Below, piece by piece: positions 13,201 through 24,872 of a stretch of 64,000 bases of DNA. Source of the stretch: Mytilus trossulus. Taxonomy: Eukaryota; Mollusca; Bivalvia; Mytilida; Mytilidae. The DNA is taken from positions 54,895,144 through 54,959,143 of the forward strand of contig NC_086380.1 of the NCBI RefSeq assembly GCF_036588685.1, given 5' to 3'. The notes beneath the pieces were generated by a model that was given only the letters and a program-made list of their open reading frames with translations, did not search any database and was not told the DNA's origin. The translations under genes and the position numbers were made by a program. How positions within the stretch are numbered: the stretch's first letter is position 1; the number at the start of each line of letters is the position of its first letter.

Positions 13201-14562
13201 TGCCCATCAGAGTCTTTGCAATACTTTTAGATTGCTTGTTAATTTACTATTTTCTTATCCTTTCTTTTTATAATTTCCTAATCATGATTAAGATCTCCAA
13301 ACACTGATTTTCTATTGATACATACATGTAAGCAGTCAATAGACCATAACTTGATATATGTGATTCAAGTATTGTTTTTTGCGATTATGTTGAAAGATTT
13401 GTCACAAATTCTTTAGTTTGCTCCAAGTCAGAATATAGTATCCAAATATTATTTATGACTTCCTGCAAACCGTTTCCTTCATGTGGGTTAGTAGGTTTAA
13501 GATTCAAATAAGTTTTTTTGGCACTATTTAGTTTACTCCCTAACGTGGGACAGTGGAGTAACAGTACAACATCGGAACAAACTATAAAAACACAGTTCTT
13601 ACTTGTCAGATTGATCACCACAAAGCAAAAAACAACTAACAATATATAGACACATACTAGATGTGGCAGCCAAGGATTATGTATATCCAGCACTAGACTC
13701 AAAGTTCAGTTATATTCATTTCACACATACTTTTCGTGTCAATAGCTACACTATATAGCCAGTTCATTTTCACTGAGTGTAAAACAGCAACAATCAATCA
13801 ATTAATCAATTATTGTTTAAACAGTAATGAGTATTCTCAAATTATAAGTTATGCAATTTTATTTTCTACATTTTAGGAAAGCTTATACCTTCATCTGCTA
13901 TTCCAAGTGTTGAAAAGTTTATTCTAAATACCTCATGTCCAGAGATAGAGGGAGAAATTGATGTGGTTTTTCACCAACTGCCACTTAAAGCTGAAAAGGA
14001 AGAAAACACCATAACATGTGCAAATGAGGGATGCACACTGTCTTTTTCATCTTTTCATGACCTGTCAAGCCACTTAATGTTCGGCAAGTGTGAGTTTGAA
14101 TTCAGGTGCCAGTTTAGTAATGGATGTAACATTACTAAGAAGACTTACATAACAAAGATGTCTAAGTCTTTTTCAACCAACTTTCAAGTTTCATCAGCAG
14201 GGCTGACAGTTGGAATTAATGACAACTCTGATTTAGAACTTGGCTGGGCATTAAAAGAAGAAAGGAAGCACAAAAGGTTTAATGTGAACCAAAAAGAATA
14301 TCTCACTGAAAAATTTAACAAAGGTCTAAAAACTGGCAGAAAGGAAGATCCTTTTTTGGTATCAGAGGAAATGCTGACTGATAGAAAAGAAGATGGAAAT
14401 AGAAGATTTTCATATGATGAAATCCTTTCGGTACAACAAATCACAAGTTTCTTTTCAAGAATGAGCAGGAAGAACAAATCATTTGATGATTCCGTTGATG
14501 GATCAAGGGAAGAAACTATCACAACTATCAGGAGAGAACTAACTGCAGATGAACTTGATTAA
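10281..14562 (+). CDS. Four-exon gene: uncharacterised RNase H-like/C2HC family protein, 5' incomplete
   Basis: Exons inferred by eye: 10,281-10,568, 11,266-11,550, 12,309-12,474 and 13,877-14,562. All have AG/GT borders and consistent phases, giving 474 codons before TAA. The first frame is open back to the acceptor at 10,280, so ATG 10,374 need not be the start and upstream exons are probably missing. Seen in the sequence: CDWAMKFLP (Asp42), WSDNAGCY (Asp127), CDRTAATIKSSI (Asp163), then GITAWKAY. Exon 4 has a C2HC finger (Cys294-x4-Cys299-x12-His312-x5-Cys318) and ends with a basic helical segment, QQITSFFSRM. I recognise this motif order from many cnidarian and mollusc 'uncharacterised' proteins. 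Asp127 and Asp163 are separated by 35 residues, which recalls DD35E/D transposase cores. A transposase-derived DNA-binding protein is therefore an inference; a catalytic role is unproven. Introns contain SINE-like and foldback insertions. Confidence 0.8.
12070..12135 (-). repeat. SINE-like family A fragment in intron 2
   Basis: It contains 'gagaccatatgaca', 'ttataggtcactgcaaggcc' and 'ttaaacaatga', the reverse complement of the family A core. Confidence 0.55.
12526..12684. repeat. Foldback element in intron 3
   Basis: The left arm 'cgtatagtgtcttgaaatat' and the right arm 'atatttcaagacactatacg' are perfectly complementary, and complementarity continues inward through 'gaaatttatttgta'. The loop carries repeated 'gagcattttcccgtttcg' units. 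Near-perfect arms suggest a recent MITE-like insertion between exons 3 and 4 of the C2HC gene. Confidence 0.85.
13085..13215 (-). repeat. SINE-like family A copy in intron 3
   Basis: It carries 'agatgtggtatgatagccaa', 'tgagacaacaatccataaag', 'agaccaaatgacacataaat' and 'tataggtcactatatggcct', the full antisense motif order of family A. Confidence 0.75.
13380..13700 (-). repeat. Dispersed repeat fragment in intron 3
   Basis: The stretch 'gggacagtggagtaacagta' followed by 'gaacaaactataaaaacaca' is one I recall from a mussel dispersed repeat whose other part, 'ggacgtggccgggtacttgt', appears at 26,059-26,080. A 105-codon minus frame overlaps it but is better explained by the repeat. Confidence 0.4.
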
Positions 14563-14604
14563 ATTTCTTTTACCAACTTTATGTAAAAAACTACAAATAT
14601 TTTA

Positions 14605-15085
14605 TGCACTTATAGTATGGTATGATTGTCAATGATACAAATCCTATAAATGACACTAAAGGTCACTGTAGAGTCTTTAACAATGAGCAAAGCCCATACT
14701 GCATTATCAGCTACAAAAGGCTTCAAAATGACAAATTTAAATAGCTTTAAGTGAAATTGTTAAAACAATTTGTTTTTCCAATAAAAATACCAAATGAGAC
14801 ATCAAACTCACAATCCATTGAACATAGACAATGATGGTAAGAGTTTCCGTTATAAGTTTTTGGTAAAAGATTTTGGTCAAGGTAGTTTTTGATGAAATTA
14901 AACTCCAATCAACTTGAAACTTAGTACACATGTTCCCTAAGATATGATCTTTCTAATTTAATATGTCTAAATGCCAAATTAGATTTTTCCCCCAATTTCA
15001 CAGTCAACTAAACATAGAAAATGATAGTGTGCATGGAGCATACGAGCATCTGTGAATTTGACAACATTTTGTTCTTGCTTTTATA
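14605..15085 (-). repeat. SINE-like family A copy plus adjoining dispersed repeat
   Basis: 14,605-14,720 carries antisense family A motifs ('aaaggtcactgtagagtctt', 'aatgagcaaagcccatactg'). 14,755-15,085 carries 'caatcaacttgaaacttagt', 'acacatgttccctaagatat' and 'aacatagaaaatgatagtg', which I recognise as a separate high-copy bivalve repeat. It lies directly downstream of the stop codon of the C2HC gene and may contribute to its 3' UTR. Confidence 0.6.
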
Positions 15086-15089
15086 AGTT

Positions 15090-17195
15090 AATAGTGAGAT
15101 TTGGATTTCCTATGATATTTCCAATCATAGACAGAGACATTGACTTGTGTTTTGTTTGCATAGTGTTTTAGCACCAGTGCAACTCTAGTATATTATTTCA
15201 AAGTTGAAGTGAAATGAGGTGCAAGATGTATGCATTTTCACAGGTTCTGATTAAATTTACACTTAAAATTTTCATAATTTTACCACTTAACCATGTTAAC
15301 TGTTATTTACAGACTCTCGAGAGTTGACAAAGTCTTAATCTTTACTGACATGGTAACCTTCACAACAACCCTTTTGTTTGAGATATGATTTTAGAAAGAA
15401 TACTGGAGTAAATATTTGTATGCAGAAGCTATAAAATACATATTTTTGGCAATTTTTCTTTTTTTTGCTTAGGGTCATATAAATGGTTACTATGGTAGCC
15501 ACAATCTTAAATTGACATTTATCTTTTCAAATAGTGTTAAATTAATAATCAGATCCAATTGAACTAAATTTTCTTCATTTTTAACTTAAAATTTTCAAAT
15601 TTTCAAATTTTTATTTTTTTTTATATATTTTCATTCACTGCCATGGCAACGATTTTTTTTTTTTTTTTTAGAAATAACACTACTCCAATTTTTTGATATT
15701 TTGGACTTTATGCTTTAAACATTATATATGCATTATTTTAAGAACATCTGTCGGTGCATTTTTTCACAGTCTCTTATTAAAATTGATAAAAAATCCAATT
15801 TTTCAAAAATCCCCAAAAAGTCAAAATCAAGGTTTTTGGCAGCTTCAAAAAACTGTGATAGGATATTTTTTTTATTATGTTATATATTGTTATTATATGC
15901 TTAGATCATTGTCTTCATGATGACAAATAAAGAATATGACCTCAGAATAGTTTGCTTTATGTTTTATATGCAAAGAAAATGGTAATTTCACTGATTGAAA
16001 GACTCTGTAAGAAGCCTTATTTGATGATGTATGGTAACCATGGCAACCGCAACTCTGTGTATCAATATTATACCAAATTTCAAACAAGGGTGACATATGA
16101 GTATTACCTACCAAGTTTCATTAATATTTGAGGTCCTGACTTTCCCACCCTATATCAGAAATTTTGATGCTAACAGAGAATGGCTCTTTAAAATTCTTCC
16201 AATGGGAACAATAATTTGTCAGAATTCGCAAAAGAACTATAAAATATCGCAATAGACTGACAACCGGTTACTAATAACCATGTCTGGAGCAGTTTAACAA
16301 AAATTTCGTTTGATAATATGTTATTACAATAGATTAAAGGTATTTCTATAATACTTTTACATTCGAAAATATCTTATTATATTGACGTCCAGCGGCTGAT
16401 TTTACAATTTGAATCTCTCACCTTCGTTTCGATCAATAGCATCGTGCATTTCATGTAATATTGTTGGCTGAACTGCCAAGGACCAGAGCAATGCCTGGGT
16501 ATCTGCCAATCACTGCAATCCATACACTATGAAATTTGGAGTAGACTGTTTTAAATGCAAGGAGTATTATCGTCTTTTGCATCAAGATCAAAGACTAAAA
16601 TGAATTATTTTTGCTATTGCATACATGTAAAGAAGCTATTTCATTTTTTAATTTGATATAATTACTGGACCACAGGTGATTTTTTGGTTCATTCAACCTA
16701 TGCCAACATTTTGAAATTTAGGTTTAAAATTGTATGCAAAAATGTTGGCTGATGGCCAAGTTATGCAATTAAATAAAGGTATTAAATAAAGACTGGAACA
16801 TAAACAGATTTTATATTGTTTAATCATTAACCAGGTAAAAAATGTTGTGAACAAATTAGATTATTGGAAACAATTTTACACGAAACACCGCTAGTTAATT
16901 ATGGCTTTAAACTATGAGAGAATCCTTCAAATAAATTACACTAAATTAATTTCCCTATATTTACTTGTTTCATAAAGCTTGCAGCAGTTTTTATATGTTC
17001 CTGCATAAAGATATAAAATAACAGAACATAGTTATTTAAAAAAATAAGAGAATATCGAGAATTGATATTTTGAATTTGAAATTGATGGTGATATTTTATC
17101 TAGGAGAATAAAACGTTAATATATATGAAGTGTTGCTGTTTTATACAAAATGAACATGTCGTGTGGAGACAGTAGAGTGCCTCCCCGTGCTTCAG
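15090..17195. other. AT-rich DNA with degenerate repeat character
   Basis: No gene seen. Phrases such as 'tggtaaccttcacaacaac', 'ggttactatggtagcc', 'ctgccatggcaacga' and 'gtaaccatggcaaccgcaac' recur roughly every 140-390 bases between 15,345 and 16,050, suggesting an old, decayed tandem or satellite-like array. The rest has no recognisable feature. Confidence 0.4.
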
Positions 17196-17199
17196 GTTT

Positions 17200-17578
17200 A
17201 TGGTCTTATAATATGCTAGTTAATGGAGTGTGTGTTCGAGGGAGAACATCTCTATGTTCATAACTTTAGGAATATTTATTTAAAGTTTAACCCCGCCGCA
17301 TTGTTGTGCCTGTCCCAAGTCCGGAGCCTCTGGCCTTTGTTAGTCTTGTATGTTTTTTTAAATTTTAGTTCATTTATATGTTTTGGAGTCTAGTGTTACG
17401 TCCATTTTCACTAAACTAATACACAATTGCATTAGGGGCCAGCTGAGGACCACCTCCGGGTGCGGGATTTTCTCGATGCGTTGAAGACCCATTGGTGACC
17501 TTCGGCTGTTGTCTGCTCTTTGGTCGGGTTATTGTCTCTTTGACATATTCCCCATTTCCATTCTCAATTTTATGATAA
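17200..17578 (+). repeat. Dispersed mussel repeat (family C)
   Basis: Motifs in order are 'ttaaccccgccgcattgttg', 'tgtcccaagtccggagcctc', 'ggccagctgaggaccacctc', 'cgggtgcgggattttctcg', 'cggctgttgtctgctctttg' and 'gacatattccccatttcc'. A second copy in the opposite orientation is at 24,873-25,235, and a short 3' piece is at 35,605-35,660. It is a high-copy mussel element from memory; class undetermined. Confidence 0.8.
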
Positions 17579-18050
17579 CAATTTTACATTTTTTCTGCGG
17601 AGTTTCCCTTTAACTTTTTATTCTGTATTTTTTTGTTTTATTTTGCTATCATGACACTATATCAAAATTCATTATTATACAACAAATGAATTATATATTC
17701 TCTCAAATGGAATTTATTATTTCTCTTTTCGGTAAATGAACTGTTTTTTGGCGCTAAAACGTCCGACTGTTTTTTGATAAATGTCCTATCTATGCGCTAG
17801 AATCAGAGCTCTACGATAAATTATTCTCCGCCGTTGATAATTTTGGTGAATGAATTGAATATGAATACACAACTTAAAATTAATCAGTGTAAAATAAGTA
17901 AAAATCATCACACGGTATTGTTTTCACATATGAAACTCCGAGACGGAATATGTACAGAATGTATTAACAAGGAAAATACATACGCATATAGAAAACATAA
18001 TGAATTGTGCAAGATTAAATGTTCTTGAAAAATTGAAATATGCATTATTT
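17579..18050. other. AT-rich DNA, no gene seen
   Basis: Short overlapping frames on both strands near 17,834-18,138 have no protein-like features and run into the following foldback. Confidence 0.4.
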
Positions 18051-18051
18051 T

Positions 18052-18212
18052 AGAATTGAATGCTTCTTTTTGTAACTTTATTGGGGTGTAAAAGCGTTGA
18101 CCGAAGTTCATTTTGTATGAAGCGCGGAAGCGCTTCATTCTAAAAATGTGCGCACGGTCAACGCTTTTATAACCCTATGAAGTTACAAAAAGAAGCAATC
18201 AATACTTATAAT
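18052..18212. repeat. Foldback (MITE-like) inverted repeat
   Basis: The arms 'tgcttctttttgtaacttta' and 'tgaagttacaaaaagaagca' pair, as do 'aaaagcgttgacc' and 'ggtcaacgctttt'. The centre carries 'gaagcg...cgcttc'. The whole folds into a hairpin of about 160 bp. Confidence 0.8.
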
Positions 18213-18454
18213 TACATTTTTTAGTTAGGATCATGAAAACACGATTGACATCAAGTTTTTATTTAACTTACATGTGCACTTTTTATGGGACCTCGTGTCA
18301 TTATAAATGATAAGTTTTATTGTGTAATGCAATTGCTAAAGGAATAACACGTGATGTGCAGTTAGCCAATCAGAATGACGTATTATAGTGAAACATACAT
18401 CTAATGTAATTATATAGAAATAATCTTGCTCGTATAAACTTTACATCTATTATA

Positions 18455-18875
18455 TAAATTATGGAAAAAAGAGGGACGAAAGATACCAAAGAGACAGGCA
18501 AACTCATAAATCTAAAATAAACTGACAACGCCATGACTAAAAAAGAAAAAGACAAACAGACAAACAATAGTACACATGACACAACATAGAAAACTAAAGA
18601 ATAAACAACACGAATCCCGCCAAAAACTAGGGGTGATCTCAGGTGCTCCGGAAGAGTAAGCAGATCCTGCTCCACATGTGGCACCCGTCGTGTTGCTTAT
18701 GTGATAACAAATCCCAATCCGGTAAATAGTCTAATTCGGTAGGTCACATTCATGAAAGGGAAGGGGATTGTAATTACGACTTAAGGAAAATATCCGATAT
18801 CATTTGTGAAACGGTTATTCCATAACGGTCAACCAACTCGTGATGGCGGTCGTTAAACCCATGTAGTACCCCGGG
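18455..18875 (-). repeat. Dispersed mussel repeat (family D)
   Basis: It contains 'gagggacgaaagatacca', 'ctgacaacgccatgac', 'caggtgctccggaagagtaa', 'gcagatcctgctccacatgt' and 'ggcacccgtcgtgttgct', then 'aatagtctaattcggtaggt'. I recognise this order as an abundant mytilid repeat. The 104-codon minus frame inside (18,370-18,684) is a translation of the repeat, not a gene. Confidence 0.75.
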
Positions 18876-19325
18876 TCATAAATTAGAATATGCATATGTG
18901 TTTCGGGATAGTTGTACTCAATAAGATTCTAATAATTTAAGAACATGTTAAGTTGGAAGCAGGAGGAATAGTAACTCGGTTGTCCGTGTTTGCCAGTCAT
19001 AAAGCTACATATTTCGAAACAGGCCGGGAATTGCTAGTAGACAGAAGAAAATCATGAAAAATCAATGTGTTATATTCTTTACATAAGGAGACTGCATGAT
19101 TTAATGCTCAAACTTATTGGTCAAATTCAATTTATGATTTACGAAATAATAACAGCTATGTATTACCCCGCGTCATAGATTAGATATGACCAGAACATCT
19201 TTTATTCCCATCTAATAACCAGAGTGCACACGCTGAAATGTCTCGCCTTATTTACTAATCATTGATATGATATTGATAGTCCTTAATATAAAGCTTTACT
19301 ACAACTATCACATCAACTTTAATTA
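18876..19325. other. Intergenic DNA, no gene seen
   Basis: No coding signal; probably flanking repeat sequence ('taccccgcgtcatagatt' echoes 'taccccgggtcataaatt' about 280 bases earlier). Confidence 0.4.
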
Positions 19326-19329
19326 ACAT

Positions 19330-20335
19330 GATCAAAGAAAATGAGGTCAAGGTCATATAACCCAAACAAGAAATACATGTACACCTTACAATCATTCAAT
19401 ATACTAAATATAGCTGACCTATTGCTTATAGCTTCTAAGAAACAGACTTCACCGAGGAAAACTAAACATTGACCAATGAAACATGAAAATGAGGTCAAGG
19501 TCAGATGAACCATGCCAGGCAGACATGTACAGCTTACAATCCTTCCATACAACAAATATAGTGGACCTATTGCTTATAGTTTAAGAAAAATAGACCAAAA
19601 CACAAAAACTTAACACTGAGCAATGAACCGTGAAAATGAGGTCAAGGTAAAACAAAAACCTGACTGACATGTACATCATAAAATATTTCCATACACCAAA
19701 TATAGTTGACCTATTGCATATAGTATTAGAAAAAAAGACTAAAACTCTAAAAACTTAACTTCGACCAATGAACCGTGAAAATCAGGTCAAGGTCAGATGA
19801 CACTTGCCAGCTAGACATGTACACCTTACAATCATTCCATACACTTAATATAGTAGACCTATTGCATACAGTACAAGTTTAAGAAAAACAGACCAAAACA
19901 CAAAAACCTAACTACAACCACTGAACCATAAAAATGAGGTCAAGGTCAGATGACACCTGCCAGTTGGATCTGTACACCTTACAGTCCTTACATACACCGA
20001 ATATAAAAGACATATTGCTTATAGTATCTGATAAATGGACTTGACCATCAAAACTTAACCTTGTTCACTGATCCACGAGGTCAAGTGAAAACTGTCTGAA
20101 TGGCATATGGACTTTGCAAGGTACGCACATACCAAATATAGCTATCCTATTACTCATGATAGGAGAGAACTTAACATTACAAAAAATCTTACCTTTTTTT
20201 TCAAGTAGTCACTAAACCATGAAAATGAGGTCAAGGACAATGGACATGTGACAGACGAAAACTTTGTAACATAAGGCATATATATACAAAGTATGAAGCA
20301 TCCAGGTCTTCCAACTTCTAAAATATTAAGCTTTT
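19330..20335. repeat. ~147-bp satellite-like tandem array, about 7 units
   Basis: The unit is anchored by 'gaaaatgaggtcaaggtca', seen at 19,338, 19,486, 19,633, 19,778 (variant) and 19,931, with eroded units near 20,078 and 20,220. Each unit also holds 'gacatgtacaccttacaat', 'ccatacaccaaatatag' and 'gacctattgcttatagta'. Unit similarity drops towards the right end. Similar 'aatgaggtcaaggtca' arrays are common in bivalves. Confidence 0.9.
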
Positions 20336-20336
20336 A

Positions 20337-20440
20337 AGAAGTTAGCTAACGCCGCCGCCGTTGCCGCAGCCACCGCGTCCGCCAAATCACTATCCCTATG
20401 TCAAGCTTTCTGCGACAAAAGTCGCAGGCTCGACAAAAAT
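20337..20440 (+). repeat. GC-rich repeat terminus with hairpin
   Basis: 'gccgccgccgttgccgc' and 'aatcactatccctatgtc' lead into a hairpin at 20,400-20,434 (stem 'ctgcgac' / 'gtcgcag' around AAAA, outer stem partly paired). This tail ends the satellite array. Its arrangement suggests the 3' end of the mobile element that carries the array, possibly rolling-circle type, but a diagnostic 3' dinucleotide was not established. Confidence 0.5.
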
Positions 20441-20523
20441 GAATGGAAGTCTAAACCCAGTCATATGGACTTCCCGTAATAGTCAAAGTTGTGGTGTTAG
20501 AAAACTTAATATCATTAATGGTT

Positions 20524-21045
20524 CAGAAATATGCGAAGCTCTTTAAATGCAGATCTGTACCGTGTTAATATTAAGTTAAATCCCGCATGCAGCTGTGGCC
20601 AGGTTGTTGAGGATTGTATTCACATTTTTTTCGAGTGCCCTATTCAAAATGAAGCAAGATAAATATTGTTTTTTTTATTTTAAAAAGATATGCTCTATCA
20701 ATTGAGATTATATTGGCTTTTCATGTTGACCTTTATACATTTCAGTAAAGTAAAGCAATTTTTGAATCTGTTCAATCCATATCAGAATTACCCAAAAATT
20801 AAGAACCTCACATACAATTAAAGTTATGAATTCCTTCTAACTCACACTTCACGCCAGTTCATATTACAACAATATTATATTTCATTTTCGTTTTTGTTTA
20901 TAGTTTGTATTACATGCATTTCTATTTTGTTTTTCGTCATTGTCTTATGTATTTTATGTTTGTAGTTGTATAAGGAGATGTGTTCAATCCCATTTGCTGC
21001 TTTTGGAAATAAAATGTGTTAAAACAAAAACAAAACAAAAATAAG
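20524..21045 (+). pseudogene. LINE (non-LTR retrotransposon) 3' fragment
   Basis: Codons 20,531-20,662 encode a 43-residue C-terminal fragment ending at TAA. Its Cys/His pattern, CSCG ... EDCIHIFFECP, is the motif found at the C-terminus of many L1-like and related LINE reverse-transcriptase proteins. About 380 bases of AT-rich 3' UTR follow, with 'ggaaataaaatgtg' and an A-rich tail near 21,010-21,050. The element is 5'-truncated, as usual for LINEs, and abuts the satellite terminus on its left. Clade assignment would need a reverse-transcriptase alignment. Confidence 0.75.
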
Positions 21046-21198
21046 TTAAACGAAAATAAGTCACACACAAAAATATACGTGAAAAGTAACAAACGTATGG
21101 CAAGCCGTTCTCGTCAAAACTATGTTTAAACTATTTTTCGAAAAAATTACACACTAAGAATTACAACAAAGCACAATGAGATTTAAAAACTTCAAAAC

Positions 21199-21572
21199 GC
21201 ACACTGATAATCGAAAATTACACACGGAGAATTGAAAATTACACACTGAGAACTGAAAATTACAAACTGAGAATTGAAAATTACACACTGAGAATTGAAA
21301 ATTACACACTGAGAATTGAAAATTACAAAAATTAAACACTGAGAATTAAAAATTACACACTGAGAACTAAAAATTACACACTGAGAATCAAAAATTACAC
21401 ACTGAGATTTCATAAAGACGCACTGAGATTACAAAAATTAAAAACGCACACTGAGAATTGAAAATTACACACTGAGAATTGAAAATTACACACCGAGATT
21501 TCAAAAAAACACACCGAGAATAAATAAACTGAAAACACACACTGAGAATTTGAAATTACACATTGAGATGTG
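21199..21572. repeat. ~20-bp minisatellite (ttacacactgagaattgaaa)
   Basis: About 17 imperfect copies of 'ttacacactgagaattgaaa' run head to tail, interrupted by 'acaaaaatt' variants. The minus-strand frames reading SVCNFQF repeatedly are translations of this array and not genes. It abuts the 28-bp array that starts at about 21,572. Confidence 0.93.
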
Positions 21573-21722
21573 ACTGTAATGGCCGTTTTCACTTGTTGCA
21601 TGTGTTATGGCTGTATTCTCTTGTTTTATATGTAATGGTCTTTTCCTCTTGTGTTATGTGTAATTGCCGTATCTTCTTGTTTGTATGCAAACTGTCGTTT
21701 TCTCCTGTTATATGCCAGCTTA
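21573..21722. repeat. 28-bp minisatellite, block 1
   Basis: About five copies of the 'tgtgtaatggccgttttctcttgtttta' type unit (28 bases) directly follow the 20-bp array. This is the same unit as the large array at 25,262-34,705. Confidence 0.85.
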
Positions 21723-23400
21723 AGCTGGCACTTATGGTAGAAGCATCGTTTTTGAAATAAAGAACGATAACTCTCTCTACACGACCCATCTAAAAAGTTT
21801 CGTCACTCTCGTGAAATCTCGTACGATTAATTTTTTTTAATGGCGGCCGAATTTAACGTTTCAACGCGAACTTGAAAAAAAAGCGGGACAGATTGAATGA
21901 ATTTCGAAGTTAAATACGACATGATTTTTTGTTTGTTTACAAAAACAAGAATTCAGAAATTTTCGTAACTTGTGTTGTTAATTTAAATTTTATTGTACCA
22001 CAATGACCACGGAAATTACCGAAGTTAAGACAACAACATTTGACGCCATGTTTCGTCTGCTTCGACTTTCAGTGGGGTCAAAACAAATTACTTAAATAAT
22101 CACAGGTACTTCATTTAAAAGTCACAAAATCAAAATTAACGATAACATATTTAGCGTAAAAATCTGTCCAGCCACGGGAACACAAAAAAAAACAACTCCG
22201 CAAGCTATACATTTCGATATTATTTTAAATGGCCATGCGGCATGCGGGGTAAACTCCAAATTATGCACTGACTACTTATGTTATTCCCCACATCTAGGAA
22301 CAGTGACAATGACGTTGGTTAAACTGTTGAATGTGATCACGGTTTTTCATGTAGACATTGGCGAATACAGAACTTTTCAGAACTGACCTGAAAAAACGGG
22401 GGGTCCAGTCATGCGCCCGAGTCAATTACACTTTACTACAGAGTTCGACTCGCAACAGGAAGAAGAAGAAGATGCCCTATATAATCAACAGTTTTTCCCA
22501 CGAAATAGTATATAAAAAACATCATTTTTTCATGTCAGTTGAAATCAAGAATATTTTAATTTTGGACCTTTCAAACTTCAACATGGACTAATTTGAAAGC
22601 AGGTACCAGGTTACCAAAACTTTTCTTTTCAGCAGCAGTCTCTAACTACATATCTCCTTAATTTTATATGATAGTCCTACAAAAATTATTTAAAATGTGT
22701 ATTTTTTTTTCTTTCTAGCTTCTCTCATGTGAAAGCAGTACCTTTCGGGTCACTATTTATGTGTTGCGTCTAAATAAGAACTGTAACACTTTATAGTGAC
22801 TGAACAGGTTAAACAAATACTTCTTAAGAAGCAGAAAAGAAGACAACTTGAAACAGCACCAGCCATGCCAGCATATGTATGAATAAAAACTCAGATCAGA
22901 ATAGCATGGACAATATGTTGGATATATTATGTCCTTGTGAATCGTAAGGAAAGTTATCAATAATTCTGAAGATAATGCAATTTTTATATCAAGTGTTTTG
23001 TACATTTTCTTCTAAAATTTTCACACAATCAGTAAAACATTCAAAAAGGCTTGAAACTAAATTTTAATTACTGAAAGTTTTCACCTAAAAAATTACTGTG
23101 TACAGACTTACCTCTGCAGTTTGGGAAGTTTTAAATGTTTTTAGATATATAAAAATTACATTTATTTGGCATATCTGAAAGATAAAATCGATTTTGGTAA
23201 AGATCTGTATTCAAAATATTTTTTTTGTCCTCTGCTTGAACAGATATTTTTTTCATCAATTTGGAAAATGAAAATTTTTTTTGTAAAAAAAAACCCATAC
23301 CCTGTCCTGCCTTTTGAAGTTCATTGAAACACTAATCATTTCCCTAAACATTTTCCATCTGAACTTTTTATTTTAATTATAGAAAAAAACTATATGTTAA
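21723..23400. other. Intergenic DNA between minisatellite blocks
   Basis: No gene seen. Small frames at 22,358-22,591 and 22,757-23,005 lack protein-like features. The sequence is AT-rich with several T-runs. Confidence 0.45.
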
Positions 23401-23485
23401 TGTAGCCTAGGACATTCGTCCTAAACATGCATGAAATATTTGCCACTGGACGTTAAGCAACCAACCATCAATCAAATATATATAG
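23400..23485 (-). repeat. Family B repeat tail
   Basis: It contains 'cattcgtcctaaacatgca', 'tgaaatatttgccactggac' and 'gttaagcaaccaaccatca', the reverse complement of the start of the element at 770-1,215. Confidence 0.75.
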
Positions 23486-23524
23486 GGCATTATCTTGGTA
23501 TAAAGCTGGCATTTAAGGTAGCGC

Positions 23525-24090
23525 CTTCCTCATATTATGTGTAATGGTCGTATTCTCTTATTTATTTGTAATGTCTGTATTTTCTTTGTTTTTTTGCATT
23601 GACCGTTTTCATCTGTTGCATGTGTAAAATACGTATTCTCTTGTTTTATGTGTAATGGCCGTATTCTTTTGCTTTATGTGTGATGGTCATATTTTCTTGT
23701 TTTATGTGTAATGGTCGTTTCCTTTTGTTTTCTGTGTAAGTGCTGTTTTCTCTTCCTGCATGTGTAATGGCCGTTTTCTACTGTTGTTAATGGTCGTTTT
23801 CCCCCGTTGCATGTGTAATGGCCGTTTTCTCTTGTAATATGTGTGATGGCCGTTTTTTCTTGTTATATGTGTAATGAACGTATTTTCTTTTTTATGAAAT
23901 GGCCGTTGTCACCTGTTTTATATATAATGATATTTTTCTCTTGTTTATGTGTAATGACCATTTTCTCCTGCTGCATGTGTAATGGCCGTATTCACTTGTT
24001 TTATACGTGATGGCCGTTTTCTCCTGTTGTATACTTAATGGCCGTTGATTCCTGTTGCATGTGTAATGCTTTCTCCTGTTACATGTGTAG
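23525..24090. repeat. 28-bp minisatellite, block 2
   Basis: About 20 diverged copies of the 'gtgtaatggccgttttctcctgttgcat' unit. The block ends where a different minisatellite begins. Confidence 0.88.
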
Positions 24091-24360
24091 GACTCTAAAG
24101 TGCGATGGTACGCTTAGGTGCGATGGTCACGCTTAAGTGGGATGGTCTACACTAAAGTACGATGGTGTATCACGCTAAAGTGCGATGTTTTTTTGTTTGC
24201 TTAAGTACGATGGTACGTTTTCTCCTGTTGTATACCTAATGGCCGTTGATTCCTGCATGTGTAATGTTTTCTCCGGTTATTGATGTAACACGCTAAAGTG
24301 CGATGGTTTTTTGTTTGCTAAAGTACAATGTTACATCATGCTAAAGTGCAATGGACCAAT
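24091..24360. repeat. Minisatellite of 'cgctaaagtgcgatggt' with inserted 28-bp units
   Basis: Copies and variants of 'cgctaaagtgcgatggt' occur at about 24,096, 24,113, 24,131, 24,150, 24,172, 24,201, 24,291, 24,320 and 24,338. Two to three 28-bp array units (24,208-24,285) are embedded between them, so the two tandem families have been shuffled together. Confidence 0.8.
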
Positions 24361-24870
24361 AGGGTAAGGTTTGACGGCTTAAAACGTTATAGTACATGAA
24401 TGTTAAAAAATATTATTTTTGCAAAATCTATAATTATTCTAAGGTATAACATATGTATTAGGCTTCAAAATTTACCGGAAGCCTCAAGTGATTGTTTTTA
24501 AATTAAGAAGATCGATCACGTAATAATTGCGAAAAAGATAATTTAGGTGTCACAAAATACTATATTTCCTGCATAATGATTTTTTAACCATTCGGACGTA
24601 TTAAATATTGGGATAATTGGTTAGCCTGCCGTTCACACAGTCTATCACTAATGTGAACACCTCCTATACAGTCGTCATTGTAAATTACAAATACAAAATC
24701 GTTCAATGTCGGAATATGTAACATTTATTTGTAAAAGCTTTAATTTAAATGCCAATGTTCGGCGAGCTTTCTCCTTTTCATAACAAGTACAAATACATGT
24801 TTTATTTTCCTACAATGTATAAAATGATGTTTTAGCCGATAATTTATAATTTACACTTGAAAACAACTAA
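24361..24870. other. AT-rich DNA, no gene seen
   Basis: Unique-looking DNA between two repeats; no coding or RNA signal recognised. Confidence 0.4.
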
Positions 24871-24872
24871 AA

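Noticed and set aside
13385-13702. 105-residue minus-strand frame with a hydrophobic segment
   Set aside because: It lies in an intron of the plus-strand gene and overlaps text I recognise as a dispersed mussel repeat.
14184-14522. 112-residue minus-strand frame
   Set aside because: Shadow of exon 4 of the C2HC-family gene on the opposite strand.
18370-18684. 104-residue minus-strand frame
   Set aside because: It coincides with the family D dispersed repeat and has no motif.
21154-21601. Frames reading SVCNFQF repeatedly, and the resemblance of regular short repeats to a CRISPR array
   Set aside because: The ~20-bp units are contiguous with no unique spacers and the DNA is eukaryotic. It is a simple minisatellite.
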